64,000 nucleotides of DNA. Source: Mariannaea sp. PMI_226. Its lineage: Eukaryota > Ascomycota > Sordariomycetes > Hypocreales > Nectriaceae. The translations under genes were made by a program, and so were the position numbers. Shown piece after piece: positions 19,923-32,255 of this stretch. The stretch spans positions 310,001 through 374,000 of the forward strand of contig JANFOG010000002.1 in NCBI GenBank assembly GCA_024336345.1. Direction: 5' to 3'. Below the pieces are notes generated by a model. It was not told where the DNA came from. It ran no database searches and was given only the letters and a program-made list of their open reading frames with translations. How positions within the stretch are numbered: position 1 is the stretch's first letter; the number at the start of each line of letters is the position of its first letter.

Positions 19923-20945
19923 TCAGGTCCACCAAACAGGGGTCTTCTCAGAATAAAAAAGGTTCTCGCAACTGTCCCATGCCAGATATTTCGACCTGGA
20001 TACCCACATGGTCTTCTCCCAGTTACGGTCCGTCCTTTGAGTTTGCCGGATCTTGAATGCAAAAAATTCGAAGTTGAAACGCATGTCGCCAGGACCTCCA
20101 CCCCAGCAGGAACGAATTGTGGTGTTGAGACTGTTGGTGACCACTTCGACCATTGTGGTCAGCGGTGGTTGTAGGTCCAGCCTGCGCTTTTTACTGTAGC
20201 TGAAGCCCTCGTTCGGCGTTCTCCCATCAACCATCTTGATAATGATGTGACCTGTGTCGACCATGATACCGATTCGTTCGCCTTCTTCCAGTTCGTTGCC
20301 GTCGAAGAACGTCGCGGCCAGGTCAAGCAATGAGTGCATGCAACTTTTGACGGAGCATTCAGTGCACTGAGAGGAAAGGCTTCCGCCATGAATAATGACC
20401 TGTGGAACCCAGTCCATATCTTCACGAAAGGGACGAGGAAAGTGTCGGCCCAGGTTAACGTGATTACAATGGGTATAGCTCCAAAACTCTCGGCAAGCAG
20501 GGCAAACAACTTCTGCGTCATCCGTTTCGCGATTCGCAATCATATTCTGAATGCAACTGAGCCCGTAAATATGCCCGCAAGGCATGATCTTCGGGATGTG
20601 ATCAGACTCATCATCCGAATGGTAACCGTGAAGGGACTTTTGGACGTCGAGTTTCTCCAAACAGATGCCGCAATCGAGACTGAGACGTTTCCATGCACCA
20701 TCTCCTTGCCCTAGGGCCTGCTTTAAGGAGGGCCAAAACGTGTCCGTGATTCTCTGCCCAGGGTTGCCGAGTGAGTCTTGACTATCACCAGAAGAGGACG
20801 AGGATGAGGATGGGGACGAAGGAGAAGGCGATGGCACAGGGGTTAACTCTTCTTGCTCGCCTCTTGCGACGGTAGGGGCCCTTCGCTCCCGGGCACGAAG
20901 GTGATGGGTCATGGCCAACTTATGTCTGGGAATTGCACGCGACAT
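19923..20945 (-). CDS. RING-type zinc-finger protein (putative E3 ubiquitin ligase)
   Basis: Intronless, 340 aa from ATG 20945. After a Pro/Ser-rich region (near residues 35-65) comes a RING: CGICLEKL, then KIMPCGHIYGLSCIQNM and VCPACREF. Ligand spacing fits C-x2-C ... C-x-H ... C ... C-x2-C, but the position between CGH and the next Cys is Gly, a substitution common in fungal RING proteins with CGHxxG. A long acidic/His insert separates the first two cysteine pairs. The C-terminal 200 residues are unrecognised. The frame continues upstream through a GTG but the first ATG is at 20945. It converges on the glyoxalase-like gene. Confidence 0.82.
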   Translation of the reverse strand: MSRAIPRHKLAMTHHLRARERRAPTVARGEQEELTPVPSPSPSSPSSSSSSSGDSQDSLGNPGQRITDTFWPSLKQALGQGDGAWKRLSLDCGICLEKLDVQKSLHGYHSDDESDHIPKIMPCGHIYGLSCIQNMIANRETDDAEVVCPACREFWSYTHCNHVNLGRHFPRPFREDMDWVPQVIIHGGSLSSQCTECSVKSCMHSLLDLAATFFDGNELEEGERIGIMVDTGHIIIKMVDGRTPNEGFSYSKKRRLDLQPPLTTMVEVVTNSLNTTIRSCWGGGPGDMRFNFEFFAFKIRQTQRTDRNWEKTMWVSRSKYLAWDSCENLFYSEKTPVWWT

Positions 20946-22604
20946 TGTACCGAACGGTTTCAAAGAGAGCACTGCTCAATGAGTAAATATGCTAATATGC
21001 CAATAACGCAGACAGCCGAAGGGTTGGGTTCAAGTGTCAACTACATACCTGGATGATCAACTAATAAGAGAAACACTGTTGGTACCGCAAAAGCTTCTCG
21101 GTGAGGGTATCTCAAGAGATGCTGTCTGTGAGTTTCTGGAGGACAAGAAATACGAGACAAGAGGGCAGAAACTTGGTGTTCTCATATACCCATAGCGAAA
21201 ACGAAACATCTGCCGCTCCAAGCAATCAAACGAACAGAAGATATCACCAGCGAATGAAAATTGGTGCTCCAGCATTTGCCATTCATTGAACTCGAGACGA
21301 ACGAACTGTAGATTATAAGATCGAACACATAAAACCAAGTCTCGTTTGTACCTTTATGGACCCGAATCTAAAAAAAAGCAACTTGTTTGCTTCTTACCAT
21401 CCCCCTTCGTTATCATCTTGCTGTTGTGAATTATAGCAACGGAAATGCCGTCAAAACAAAACTCTACGCTCCTGCGCATATCGATACTAACTGGCCACAT
21501 CAATCTGGGGTAGCAGGCTTGCGCTTCTGATTTGGCCATGCCTGAGTAATTTATAAATCTCCCCTTAACGAATTTGAAAGCATTTACCTCGTTTTTATGA
21601 GAGACAGGGTCGAGTTCAAACATATGAACTTGACTGGGAGGGATGTCGGTGTGTTCTGTGAGAAGGACATTAATTATACCTACACATATTGAATCTAAGC
21701 AACAAGATTGATATCTATGTTTTTACCCCTTAACTAATACGGTGTCAAAAGTCGATAGAGAAAAAATGAGACTGACTCTATCAGAGTAGACTATCGAGAC
21801 ATTGCCTCCTAACCTACATATCAAGATAGACGTTGGCCTTGTGTACTTATGCACAATACTCCTGATTGGGCACTCAACTTGCCGCCTGAGGGTACAGAGT
21901 TAACTTGGTGCTGGGAGGAATGTGGTTATGTACATACAGTTGCGTATATACAACTGTGCATGAATGCGAAAGCAATTGAAATGCTGCAACTCGTTTACCC
22001 GAAGGAAATCTTGCCTGGAAGATGGAAATTATACAAACGGCCTCAAAATGATTGGACAGCAGCTACCCGTTAGCCACTCTGTTTGATCTGGCCCAATACA
22101 AAAACGAGCTGTGCTTCGAATATCTGACGTGAGTCGACCTGGAACAGACCAAACAAATCCAGTAAGCTACTTGGCTTCATTCAACACCAACACATCTGTC
22201 TTGTTTTCAATAGGAGAATCTGGAAACTGAATCCCATAAATCAATGCCAGCATAATAATGACGGATTGTCGACCAACACCCCTCCCAAATGTGAACAAGA
22301 ACTCTACTCGTGGAAGTTGTTTGTCATATGTATGCCGTGTCAACCCTAGAAAGAGATGACAAAACAAGTGTTGCGAAAATGGTCGTAAAGCATTTCGGAG
22401 TGGCATCCATCCATCCATGGCATTTACAAAAGATTTAAAATAAAACATGAAAAGTACGGTGATTGACAGCTTGAATAACATAGATTCCGATAAAGTAGGC
22501 TGCCAGCATGACTATAAAAATAGTAACCAGACTTCCAAAATAGTCACTAAACCTCCCACCAGGGTCACAAAAATAGCATAGCATACCCTCCACTACCAAG
22601 AACT
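20946..22604. other. AT-rich intergenic region
   Basis: No gene supported. Short open frames exist (minus 21354-21623; plus 21849-22073, ending WKLYKRPQNDWTAATR) but they lack codon bias, recognisable domains and splice partners. Confidence 0.5.
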
Positions 22605-24544
22605 TCACTTTTCTGCTGCGGCGGCCTTCATCTCCTCTTCACCCTTTCTCCTCTCTTCAGCAATAATCTCTGCAACCGATTTTGTGCTAACGCCGTTTCC
22701 AAAGTATTGTTCCGAAAGTTCGATGCACCGGAGGTTGGCGGCCAGTTTGTTCATCGTCTCCATCCATTCATCCGTCTCGTTGCTGTCATACACAATGCCA
22801 CCACCAGCCTGCATGTATGCAATTCCATCCTTGACCAGCATTGTTCGGATGGCAATACAGGTGTCCATGGGACCCTCATCGATGTAGATTCGATCCTCGT
22901 CGCTGACCTTGTCTGATTCATCCACCCTCACAATGTCATATCCCCACCATCCAGCAGCACCAGCATAGATGCCACGCTTCTCTTGCTCCAAATCATAAAT
23001 CAGCTCCATGGCGCGGATCTTGGGCGCTCCTGACACGGTACCAGCCGGGAAAATAGACCGTAGGGCATCCCAGCGTGTGCACTCGGGACGCAGCACTCCT
23101 GACACTTCGGAAGTCAGGTGCTGGACGTGGGAGAAGCGATCAATTTTCATCAGGCGATCAACCTTGACGGTATTGGGGTGGCAGACACGGTTGACATCGT
23201 TTCGCGCAAGGTCGACCAACATGACGTGCTCGGCTCGGTCCTTCTTAGATGCTTGCAATTGAGCCGCTAGCTCATCATCTTCGGCGTTGTTCCGTCCACG
23301 ATGGATGGTTCCGGCAATGGCGTGGTTGATAATTCGGGGTCGCGAACGGGCTTCGGCAGGAGTGTAACCAAATCGTGGGTCTGGTGGCAGGGGAGCATAA
23401 CCATCTGTCTTCATAAGACATTCTGGTGAGGCGCCCACGATGTGGAAGTCGGAACATGAAAGAAAGAAAACGTATGGCGATGGGTTGAGCGTTCTGAGAG
23501 TTCTGTAGATATTGAAAGGGTGCAGATTAGTGCTTCGGGAAAAGCGCTGCGAGGGCACTGCTTGGATGATGTCTGCCCGTACAATGTATTCCTTCAGTTT
23601 GGTGACAAACGTCTCGTATCCCCGGCGGCCGACATTGGAAGAGTATTCGAGGTCAGTGTTGGCAGAGATAGTCTGCTTCGGGAGAGGGGTCTCGGGGTGG
23701 TGGATGAGATCCACGGTCGCCTTGAGAGTGGCACACGCTTCATCGTATGATTGCTGGAAGTCCTCGGTAATATTTTCTGGGATGACCATGTGGGTGATAA
23801 TGGTCAAGGTGGAGCGGAAGTGGTCGAGGGCAATAATGGTGTCAAATAGCATAAATAGAGCCTCGGGAATCTGGAGGTTGTCCTTCAGTGCTCGTTCGGT
23901 TTTGGGCTCAAAGTACTTGATGCAGTCATATGAGACATAGCCGACAGCTCCTCCAGAGAGTTTAGGAAGTCGTAGTGAGGGGATATCAAGGACCCTGTGC
24001 TGGGAGAGCTCAGAAGAGAGGGTGGTGAGAGGGTCGCCAGAGTATTCATAGCCAGGCCCAGTCTTCAGGACCTTTCTCGGGTCTAAGGGAGCGGTCAGCA
24101 AGACGGCCATGGCAAATCAATGATTGGATGGTCCTTACTAGCACCGATAAAACTATATCTTCCAACAGTCTCTGTGCTTCCAGTGGCACTCTCGAGCAAG
24201 AATGAGTAGTCTGCGGTAGCGCTGGGACCGAAGTCAGAGAGTCGGTCTGGGGAAGAGTGGACAGATGGGAGGACAGCGGGACAATTTACCCATTGGAGAG
24301 CTTCAGGTAAATAGCAGAAGGGGTCAATAGATCGGCCGGGGTCGAAGCACAAATAGGGAGAAGCGTCGGGCGGTTCGAATCGGACCAGGCCTGGCTGACG
24401 GCATCGCGAGCTTCGGCGATGGTGGGCCGGATCTCGAGCTGGAGATACACATGTCAGTCGTTATCTTTGCTCTGTCTCCCTCTCTCTAATGAGTCAAACT
24501 GCGAAGGAAAGGAGCAAGGGGCATACATGAGCTGAGTTGACCAT
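22605..24544 (-). CDS. TRP2: Anthranilate synthase component I
   Basis: Model complement(join(22605..24082,24139..24221,24290..24438,24527..24544)), 575 aa, introns 56, 68 and 88 nt; exon 1 is only 18 nt. The enzyme turns chorismate plus ammonia or glutamine-derived nitrogen into anthranilate, the first committed step to tryptophan. The N-terminal domain has the regulatory LLES motif (Leu64-Ser67) where tryptophan binds in the family. The junction FIGAN-PRKVLKTGPG restores the TRP2 signature. The C-terminal chorismate-binding domain shows GASPECLMK, AGTIHRGR, DRAEHVMLVDLARND, FPAGTVSGAPKIRAMELI and MQAGGGIVYDS. Length matches fungal TRP2. A TGAGTCA box in intron 1 suggests general amino-acid control. 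Confidence 0.96.
24490..24496. promoter_or_regulatory. Gcn4/CPC1-type TGAGTCA box inside TRP2 intron 1
   Basis: A perfect TGAGTCA, the site of Gcn4/CpcA bZIP regulators of amino-acid biosynthesis, lies in the first intron 31 bp into it and about 50 bp after the start codon. A partial site (TGACTC) lies upstream near 24678. Regulation of TRP2 by this system is established in other fungi; use of this site is inferred. Confidence 0.5.
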
Positions 24545-25789
24545 CTTGAGAGTGGGCGAGGTTTATCTGTGTCTGGGGATGGGAATAGAAGCAAAGAGGT
24601 GAAGGTTAAAGGGCAAAGAAAAAAAGACGCCACTTTCAGCGTGAGTAATCGCCGGCGCCGGCCTTCAATTGAGCTTTGGTGACTCGATCCAGAAAGAGCC
24701 CAGGGCAAGAGATAAAATCTAATGGTGGGGGCGGGGCAACACACCTTGGGCAACTTGATTCCCAACCCGGTGCTACTGGAAGCCAGCCCCATAAATCCCT
24801 TCTATAGCAGTTTCCATCATCTTGGGTACCTTATTACTGTACAATTTGTGACGCACTGTACCGTCGCATTTGGTGAGTGGGCCAAACTGGTCAGGTACTT
24901 GAGAGCAATGATTAGCTTAGACCTACAACTTACCTACTTATCTACCTACATACATAGTAGAGCCCTCAGCTATTACCCATATATTTCCTACCTATGGCTG
25001 TCTGTTATATAGGGAATAACTTTACATGTCTTGATATCAGATATGAGCATCATTAATTGATGGTATAATTCGATCAATTCACTAGTGTCTATAGACAATG
25101 CCTACACCAAATATGAGAAACGCAGCTTCCAATGAAGTAAAGTAGTATGGGTCGTAAGGCAGAAGACTTCTATTCCCACTGTGCCATTAGTAATTACAGC
25201 TATTGTAACCACTTCATCATACATAGCTATATTCGTTGCCATATGTACTCAGCTAGTCGTAGGAGTCTGAAGCCTCGAGACAACTACAGCGGCACTTAGC
25301 AAGTCCATTAGCCTTTTGATTCGATGCAGTTCCTTTGTTCCCGATGTTTGCTTTTCAATGGCTCTCATGACTCTATGTTCAATTTGTCCAACAGGTAAAA
25401 TAGGGCCATATATGGCTTTGATTACCAAGTGTGGGTAGGTCTCATTTTCCCCAAATTTATAATGTGTTGCTCCTGTGCCATCGCGGCCAGGGCAGATTGA
25501 GGCGACTGCGGGGATAAATGCCCGAAAGCTAGTCCCCTTTCCCACTGTAGTTCAATGGATATTACTGGGTGTAACCTTTCCCTAGGGAGGGCCCCTAGCA
25601 TGCCTAGGTATGTACCCAGGTAGTCTGAGCGACCCACTTGCGACAGCACAGCTACGCAGCTGCGCAGCTGCATACGGCATCGCAGCTTCAACTCAGCACA
25701 GGAACAGGCCACCTCCAACCTCGCTAGGAAGCTTTCCCATTCTTTCTTCAGCCTCCGCCGCCGCTCCTTTCCTCTACACCGTTTCGACA
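24545..25789. other. Divergent promoter region between TRP2 and BTB gene
   Basis: No gene supported. It has a TACCTACTTATCTACCTACATACAT-type low-complexity stretch near 24930 and a palindrome-rich GCAGCTGCGCAGCTGC segment near 25659-25674 before the BTB gene. Confidence 0.5.
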
Positions 25790-26793
25790 ATGTCCACAGA
25801 AGAGCCCGCTCCAGAGGTCGCCGGCGATGATGCCGGTGACGTCGAGATGGTCGAATCAGCTGTGCCGGCGTCGACCGCGCCGACACATAACGCAAGCGAG
25901 AATGTCGAGAACGTCAATGGCACTGACCTAGTGGTCGTCGAGGTGCAAGAGCCCGAAACTCGATCGTCCTTTTCTAGCTACCTCATGAGCCCGATTGTGA
26001 CCTTGATTGTTGGTTCCACCGACGACGGACCGAGTGTTCTCACAGCCCATCAAGCTCTGCTGACCCAGAGTCCATATTTTCGCGAGATCTGCGACGCGTT
26101 CGATGAACAGGGGAGCGTATGTCCACCTCCTTTCGCCGTCTCATGATCGTATTGCGCATCCTACCTTTCATATCGCTGATACTCGTCCCACAGCTGCGCT
26201 CAATCGAGCTCGTTGAATTCGACGTCGACGCTGTTGGCTGCTTTCTAGAGTATCTATACACTGGTGAATACTTCCCCAAAAAGCTCCCTGGACAGCGAGT
26301 TCTCGAGTCAAGTCCTTCCATTCCCTCGGTCGACGACACCGGCGAACAGCTCCTCAAGCACGCACGCGTGTATACCCTCGCCGAAAAGTTCGGCGTTGCA
26401 GGACTCAAGGCGCTCGCCAGCTCCAAGATCCACTGCATCAACTCTACCTCAAAGGGCGAGATTGCCTACGCTCGTTATGTCTATGCTTACACCCAAGTCA
26501 ACGATACTACCATTAGAGCGCCTGTCGCAAGCTTCTGGGCGACTCGCTCGCACGCGCTACGTTCGGAAACTGAAGAGGAGTTCAAGGCTCTGTGTTTGGA
26601 ACACCCTCAATTCGGTTATGATGTTTTAAGTATGTTTACAAATTTGTGGAATAGCTTGGGACAACATCACTAACTCTGCTCAGCTCGTGTTCTGGATGAC
26701 AAGCTCAAGCGCGAGCGCAGCGAGAAGATGCATCCATCGTCAGGTAGTCATCGCAAGCGCGCGCGCAATAGCAGCGGAGCTCGAGATCTTTGA
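25790..26793 (+). CDS. BTB/POZ-domain protein
   Basis: Model join(25790..26116,26194..26629,26684..26793), 290 aa, introns 77 and 54 nt. After an acidic N-terminus (about 60 residues) comes a BTB fold: SPIVTLIVGS near 66, LTAHQALLTQSPYFREIC near 83, and, after the first splice, IELVEFDVDAVGCFLEYLYTGEYFP, the hallmark third segment. A BACK-like helical part with ARVYTLAEKFGVAGLKALASSKI follows. The C-terminus is a basic tail (SHRKRARNSS), possibly a nuclear signal. Fungal BTB proteins of this type act as protein-interaction adaptors, sometimes for cullin-3; no partner is evident. All junctions keep frame. Confidence 0.88.
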
Positions 26794-27869
26794 GGGAAAA
26801 CTCAAGGTCTAATTGGTGAGTATACTAATCATCTGATGCGAAAGACTGGTAATGGCTTTTGCAGAATCCTTAGATGAGGTAAATAAACAGCTTGTTGGAA
26901 GGAACTGGGGAAATAACTACTTGGATAGAGCGATTCTACTTGAGAGGAACCGGGGGTGTTTTTTTTTTTTCAAGGATTAATATTTGATTACAGACTGAGG
27001 AAGACCAACAAAGCCATCCGGAATTGCTGACGGCCATAATGAACGCCAAGAGGTTGTACCATCATCATATTTAGAAATTTGGGCCATCGATTGGCAAGCT
27101 CCAAGGACTAGTCGGCCTAGTCTCTGGTTTTGCTAACGGTAAGGACTAAGAACAGAGAGCGAAACCAGCGCCGTGTCATTCTATTATTAGTTCGACATCC
27201 CACCCTTTGTAATGATATATCCTCTTGTTCGCTGGTTGATATGTTACTCAATCAGAAAACACCCCCAGCACATATACAGGAGGCACGTTGGCACATAGGC
27301 AACCGCCGGTCGTTGGTCTCCCTTCTAGCCTCATTTGAAGACAAGTATGTTCAGCAGTCATACAGGAGTCCTGCTTGAAGTAACTGAGAACTACGAACTG
27401 CCATGTCTGGTAGACACATCATACAAATCTCCACTGAGCAGATCCGGAAAGATTTCTGTATCCAGTGGGAATGAGGTAGTAACTTACTGAACAATGCAAG
27501 ACCAAAACAGACAGGTATAGTTATGTGACGGATGTTACAAGCATTTCAGTGAGCGAGCAGTATCTCCAGCAGCCCAAGACTATGAGCCTAGGCACCGTTA
27601 CCGCACTATTTCCAATCAAATTGTTGACTCTGGCACCCAATACTCAGTCGAGATCTCGTATCTCCATCGGCCTCTCTCCCAACAATAAGCCCCACCAGAT
27701 ATGTAGGATCACACACACAACGAACAGGTGTTCTGCTAGAATTATCTGAAGAAAACTCTCATTGTTCCTAAAAAAAAAAAAGCCAAAGCAATAGATTTCA
27801 AACTCGTCTAACATGCCGCCTCCAGCTCTTTTGGAGGCGATGCCGTACGCGTATCAAATATAACGTCCA
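26794..27869. other. Intergenic downstream of the BTB gene
   Basis: No gene supported. It contains a T12 run at about 26960 and AT-rich sequence. A short ATG frame at 27812-27862 ends in TAA after 16 codons just before a GC-rich block. Confidence 0.45.
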
Positions 27870-28021
27870 TTCCGCGGAGCGGAGATGCACACTCCGGCTC
27901 CGGCCCCGGCTCCGACTTTTGCCCCGCTGTGCGCCGCCAACGGTCCCCGGAGGGTGGGAATTTTGAGCCCCCCTCCGCGGGTGCTGTACGCGCGAACGGT
28001 AAAAAAAAAAAAAAAAAAAAA
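27870..28021 (+). repeat. GC-rich block ending in A21
   Basis: About 130 bp of strongly GC-rich sequence with GGCTCC repeats ends in exactly 21 A at 28001-28021. CCGCGGAG near its left end is mirrored by CTCCGCGG at 27972-27979, so it could fold. The tail suggests a retroposed insertion such as a SINE or processed transcript, but no target-site duplication was recognised. Confidence 0.3.
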
Positions 28022-28065
28022 GAAACGCATGTATCGAGGCGAGTGAACCGAATGTGTGTTGCAGA

Positions 28066-28286
28066 CTAAGGCGGGCTTTGTGGACTTTGCGTCCCATGCA
28101 CTTGACACATTGGAGAACTCCAGGAAGCCAGCAACGAGGGAGACGGTGGTAAATGCGTTTGAGGCTAGAATGGCTGACGAATTCGCCTTCTTAGCCAAGG
28201 GTTGGGAAATGGGTACTACGACAGAAATTGACAATATGAAAGCTAGAGACAATGCTAAGAGAAGAGATGTCTTCTATTGGCCTTGA
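28066..28286 (+). pseudogene. Orphan coding-like terminal exon
   Basis: After a possible acceptor (TTGCAG at 28060-28065) 72 codons are open to TGA at 28284-28286, encoding TKAGFVDFASHALDTLENS..RRDVFYWP. The composition (helical, charged) and codon use look coding. No start codon or upstream exon was found: upstream is a GC-rich block with A21. It may be the last exon of a gene broken by insertion. The family is not recognised. Confidence 0.3.
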
Positions 28287-31200
28287 GTGTGTAGATTACT
28301 ATCAGACTGTCCTCCCTGCATAAAATGCCCTGTAGTTTTACCCAATTGAATGATTGCGTTTTATTCGTAGCGTGTTTCACAGGTAAGAAGAACTTATTGG
28401 AGAGTACGGAGAATTGAGAGCAAGATGAATACTAGAACTGATGAGCTGTGCCCATCTTAAAAGCACAATGCTGCTATAGATGAGACGCTGGCGGAAAGAT
28501 TCCAGAGAATATATAAAAAAATGCGTACATCAATGTTCATCTCTCGCCTTCAAAAAATTCTGAAGGCAAACGTCTCTTTACTTCACTTGTCTGTGGCTGT
28601 TCTAACTTTAGATGGTTTCACAAATCACGAGGGCCTTTGGAATGCAAACGGCGGAAAATAATTGGGGAATGGGGGCATCAGCTGTAAGAGTGCGCGACAC
28701 GGGTAAACAGATATCAAGAGGACCGATGCCATGTGATCCCTCTGTATCCGGAAACCCCTCCGTAGGTTGGGCCAACGAGGCTGACAATAATAGGACACCT
28801 ATATCCTTTTTTTTTTTTCCTCTCTTTTAATTCTCCGTTCCTTCGCAACCACAGGGCCAGAAACTATCAACTTTCCCGTTTCATACTACGGAGTAAAGGC
28901 AGGCCGATCAAGAAAGTGATCCGAAAAAAAAAAGCATTTGCCAGCAAACTGCCAAAAAGAGCACCCCGGAAAGTGGGCAGGGGGGGCTACCATGTAAGAG
29001 AGGGCGTGTGGGAGCGAGGCTCGCTCGCTTCGTTGCAAGGCAGTGGCGCGTGGTGCTGTGGCCCCCAACCACCCCTGTGGGATTCAAACGCTAAAGGATC
29101 CCGTGTTAGCCGTGGTGAAGAGCAAAAGGGCATCGAATGTCCAAGCAGCTTTTCAACAGCGTCATGCCTACGCCAGCCGCCGCGGTCAAACGCCTTCGCT
29201 CATTCCTTCTCTCCCACCCTTTTCCCCAAGTGCCAGGCCATGAGAGGGCCCAATGAGAGCAGGAGGATTCGTAGCCATGTTTCTATTTAGACGCCAGATT
29301 CCATCTCGGTCGGCATGGACTGACAGCTAGGGGAGTGGGTTCAATGCTTATCCGCGCCGAGTTACAGATGTACATGTGAGGTACTGCAATTGGCACGCTG
29401 GGGAGAGAAGGGGAGTTCATCGTATTGGGGAGGGGCACCAATCTCAGAGGTTCTGGAGATGCCAAGTCAGCCTCATTCAAGCCAAAAAGACTACTGTGTA
29501 GGATACTATGGTATATCGAATAGGAAGGTCCCCCTTCTTTCTTTCTCCTTGCCCCCTTACACAGTAGTTTTCTGTCATTGTGTAGGTACTTGGTCTTTTT
29601 CCTAACCGTCACCTGGATATTTCATCCGTATGTCGTCGTTTGTTCACCCCATTTGATGCTTTCATTTTATGTCACCACCAACTCGTGTTGCAAGTCCTGC
29701 AAACGGCTTCAACATCCGAAACGAAAAGGCGCAAGATGTATCTAGTATCGAATGATGACGGTATTCGGCAAACGGCACCATCTCAAACGCTCAGATGACG
29801 AATACAGGACTCCCCCCCTTTGAACTGAGGGGGGCATGTAACATGCCGAGCTCGTCAATGAACCCAGAAAGCAAATAATAATAAAAAAATAAAAAATAAA
29901 AAGGCACCAGAACAAAAAGGCCCGGGGTGCGTATGAGTGTGCTGTCTATTGCCCATCTTTCAGCGTTCAAGCTCGGGTGTATTTTTTTTCAATCCCTCCC
30001 CCAAGCCAAGTGGGGGGAAAGCATCATCTCACCCTGACTGTGCCGGTATCCGATCGCGCCCAATCGACCCCGGCAAGTCGGCACATCGACCTATCCACAT
30101 TGCCTTTGGGAATTTTTTTCTTTCTGGCCGTTGCCCTAGTCGGTACATGTTAACGTTCGTGCTAGTAGTAGCAGCAATCAGTCATCTACTTATGACATAG
30201 TAAGGGATGCAACTGGTCTAGGATGCAAAGCCTCTTTGTGAGATGCGTAAAGTCTTGGATGTATGTGAATTATGGGTTTTTGGACGAATTTTAGATGGTA
30301 TTTGCTTGTATGCACTGATGGGATTGTTCTTCTCAATCACTTACTTACAGATGATATATGGTGGACGACCTAGGCAGACGTACCCCGACTTGCTATAGTG
30401 GAACGGGCACTTACTCTGCCGTCCTAGGTACCCAGCCTCGAAGCATATTAGTGCCTGTTACAGGTGCCTAGCTCCCCATTTGCCATGAACTGCAAGCATT
30501 TGCTTCTCTGTTTGTCGCCGTGTCACTCTGGCTCTGTGGTGCGGAGTCTCCTGTTTTGCCGTTTCCTCCGTTCACCGATGCCGTATTTTGACGGGGGTCT
30601 CTCTCCCATTTATTGCGAAATTAATACCGGTATGTGGCTTTTTTTTTCTGGCTTCCATTCGGCATTGACTTGGAAATATAGTCTAACAATGAAGCCATCG
30701 TATGAACACTTAGACAAAAGCATGAGTATCTAGGACACGATGAAGCCATCCTGTCAGCTCCCACTGGTGGCGGCAAAGCATTTTCCACTTTTATTTTTAA
30801 TTCCCCTTCCACTTTGCTTCTCTTTTCTTTTTCTTTCCCGGCAACCCTTTGCCGTTTGGTCGTCTTCCCGCACTCCCGCAGCACACATCCGTTCATGGTG
30901 CAGTAGCGTGCGTCTCCATCGAGTCAGGCCTGGCCGAGCCCAGCCCAGCCCAGTCCAGTCCTCTTCTCTTGCATCGTTACTTCACATAGCACTGCACTCC
31001 TTATAGAGCTGCCTGTAATTCTTCTCGGTCTCTCTCTGTCTCTGTCTCTGTCTCGCACTTTTCTGTCTCCACGCCCCCCCGCTTCTCTCAACATTGCGCT
31101 GCTCACACTCGTCAATGATCCTTCTCTGTAAAAGCGTAAATGCATATGCAGACACAGAACTACTACCTATACAGAATATTACTGTGTATACCTCCACGTA

Positions 31201-32255
31201 ATAAAATAGGCATTCCTGCTTGGTTGCTTGGTTTGCTTGCTCCCCCCTCCCCTAACCCTGGTCCTTGGATATACGCCCCCTCCCCCTCCCCCCAGTCCCA
31301 AAATTCGGTTCGGCACACCGTCTCCTCTTCCTCCCCGTCCCATCTCATAGGCGTGCGTGCTCTGTCTCGGAAGTGCGGCTTCTCCCTCTCGCATTTCTTC
31401 GTTTGGCGCCTTTTTTTTTTTTTTTTTAGGTGCTAGGCTCTCTACTTCTCCGTGTTATAGCATGTATTCTTACTCTCTATTATTGATTTTTCTTTATCAG
31501 CAATACCACTATTTTTTTTCCACCCTCGCCTCCTCTCACACCTCTAACCACGTATTGCTAACGTATTGCTAACGTATTCTCTGCCGCTCTGCCGTTTCCA
31601 AATATATTTCTTCCACCCCCTCCCCACCCCCCCTGGCATCCATCTATCGTCGTTTGACAATTCATGTACTCCGTACTCCGTACATCCATCTAATTATCTA
31701 TTCTTCGTTTGTAACTAGTAAGCCCCCCCCGCCTCTGCGCCCTGGGCTGGCTTGCCGCAATCCGAAAGCGTCCCTTGACCTGATTTTTGTTTGGGTTCTT
31801 TTCCTTCTTAATTAATACACACGCTTGTCCCCAAGGCGCCAAGCCTTTTTCTCTTCCTGCTCCCCTCCCCAGCCAAAGGTTCCCTTCTATTCAACCCACA
31901 CGTACAGCTCAGGCCAAAACCAAAGGACCCTGATGCTAGGATGAACCTGTCATTATCGCCTACCGCATTTCCAACCATCTCGACTCCTTGATTTTGATGC
32001 GCACGACATAGCGCGGACTAAGGGAAGGAATCAAAGAAGGAAAAGAAAAAGTGAAGGCAAGAGAGAAAGAGATTAAGAGATTTGGAAGAGAAGGGGAACC
32101 CAGAAACTGAGGGAGGGAGAGACGCCCTCAACTACATTCCTAACTGCGACATAACAACCTCGACATCCCGGTCATTCCCCGAAGAAACCCCCAATTCTCG
32201 ACCTCGACCTCGACCTATATCTCAACCACTCCCTCTCCTCCGATCGACCACGCCC
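28287..32255. other. 4-kb pyrimidine-rich non-coding region
   Basis: No gene supported in almost 4 kb. The right half is rich in C and T on the plus strand, with CTCTGT repeats at 31028-31054, T17 at 31411-31427 and several C-runs. CT-rich tracts are typical of fungal promoters and long 5' leaders, so much of it may be promoter and untranslated leader of the next gene. Confidence 0.5.
31028..31054. repeat. (TCTCTG)n pyrimidine repeat
   Basis: Tandem TCTCTG/TCTCTC units within a CT-rich leader region. Confidence 0.65.

Noticed and set aside
21849..22073. 74-codon plus-strand ORF (ends WKLYKRPQNDWTAATR)
   Set aside because: No ATG context, domain or neighbouring exon. Kept only as an open frame in the intergenic entry.
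31140..31572. Short ORFs in the CT-rich leader region
   Set aside because: Low-complexity Ser/Leu/Pro translations of pyrimidine tracts.
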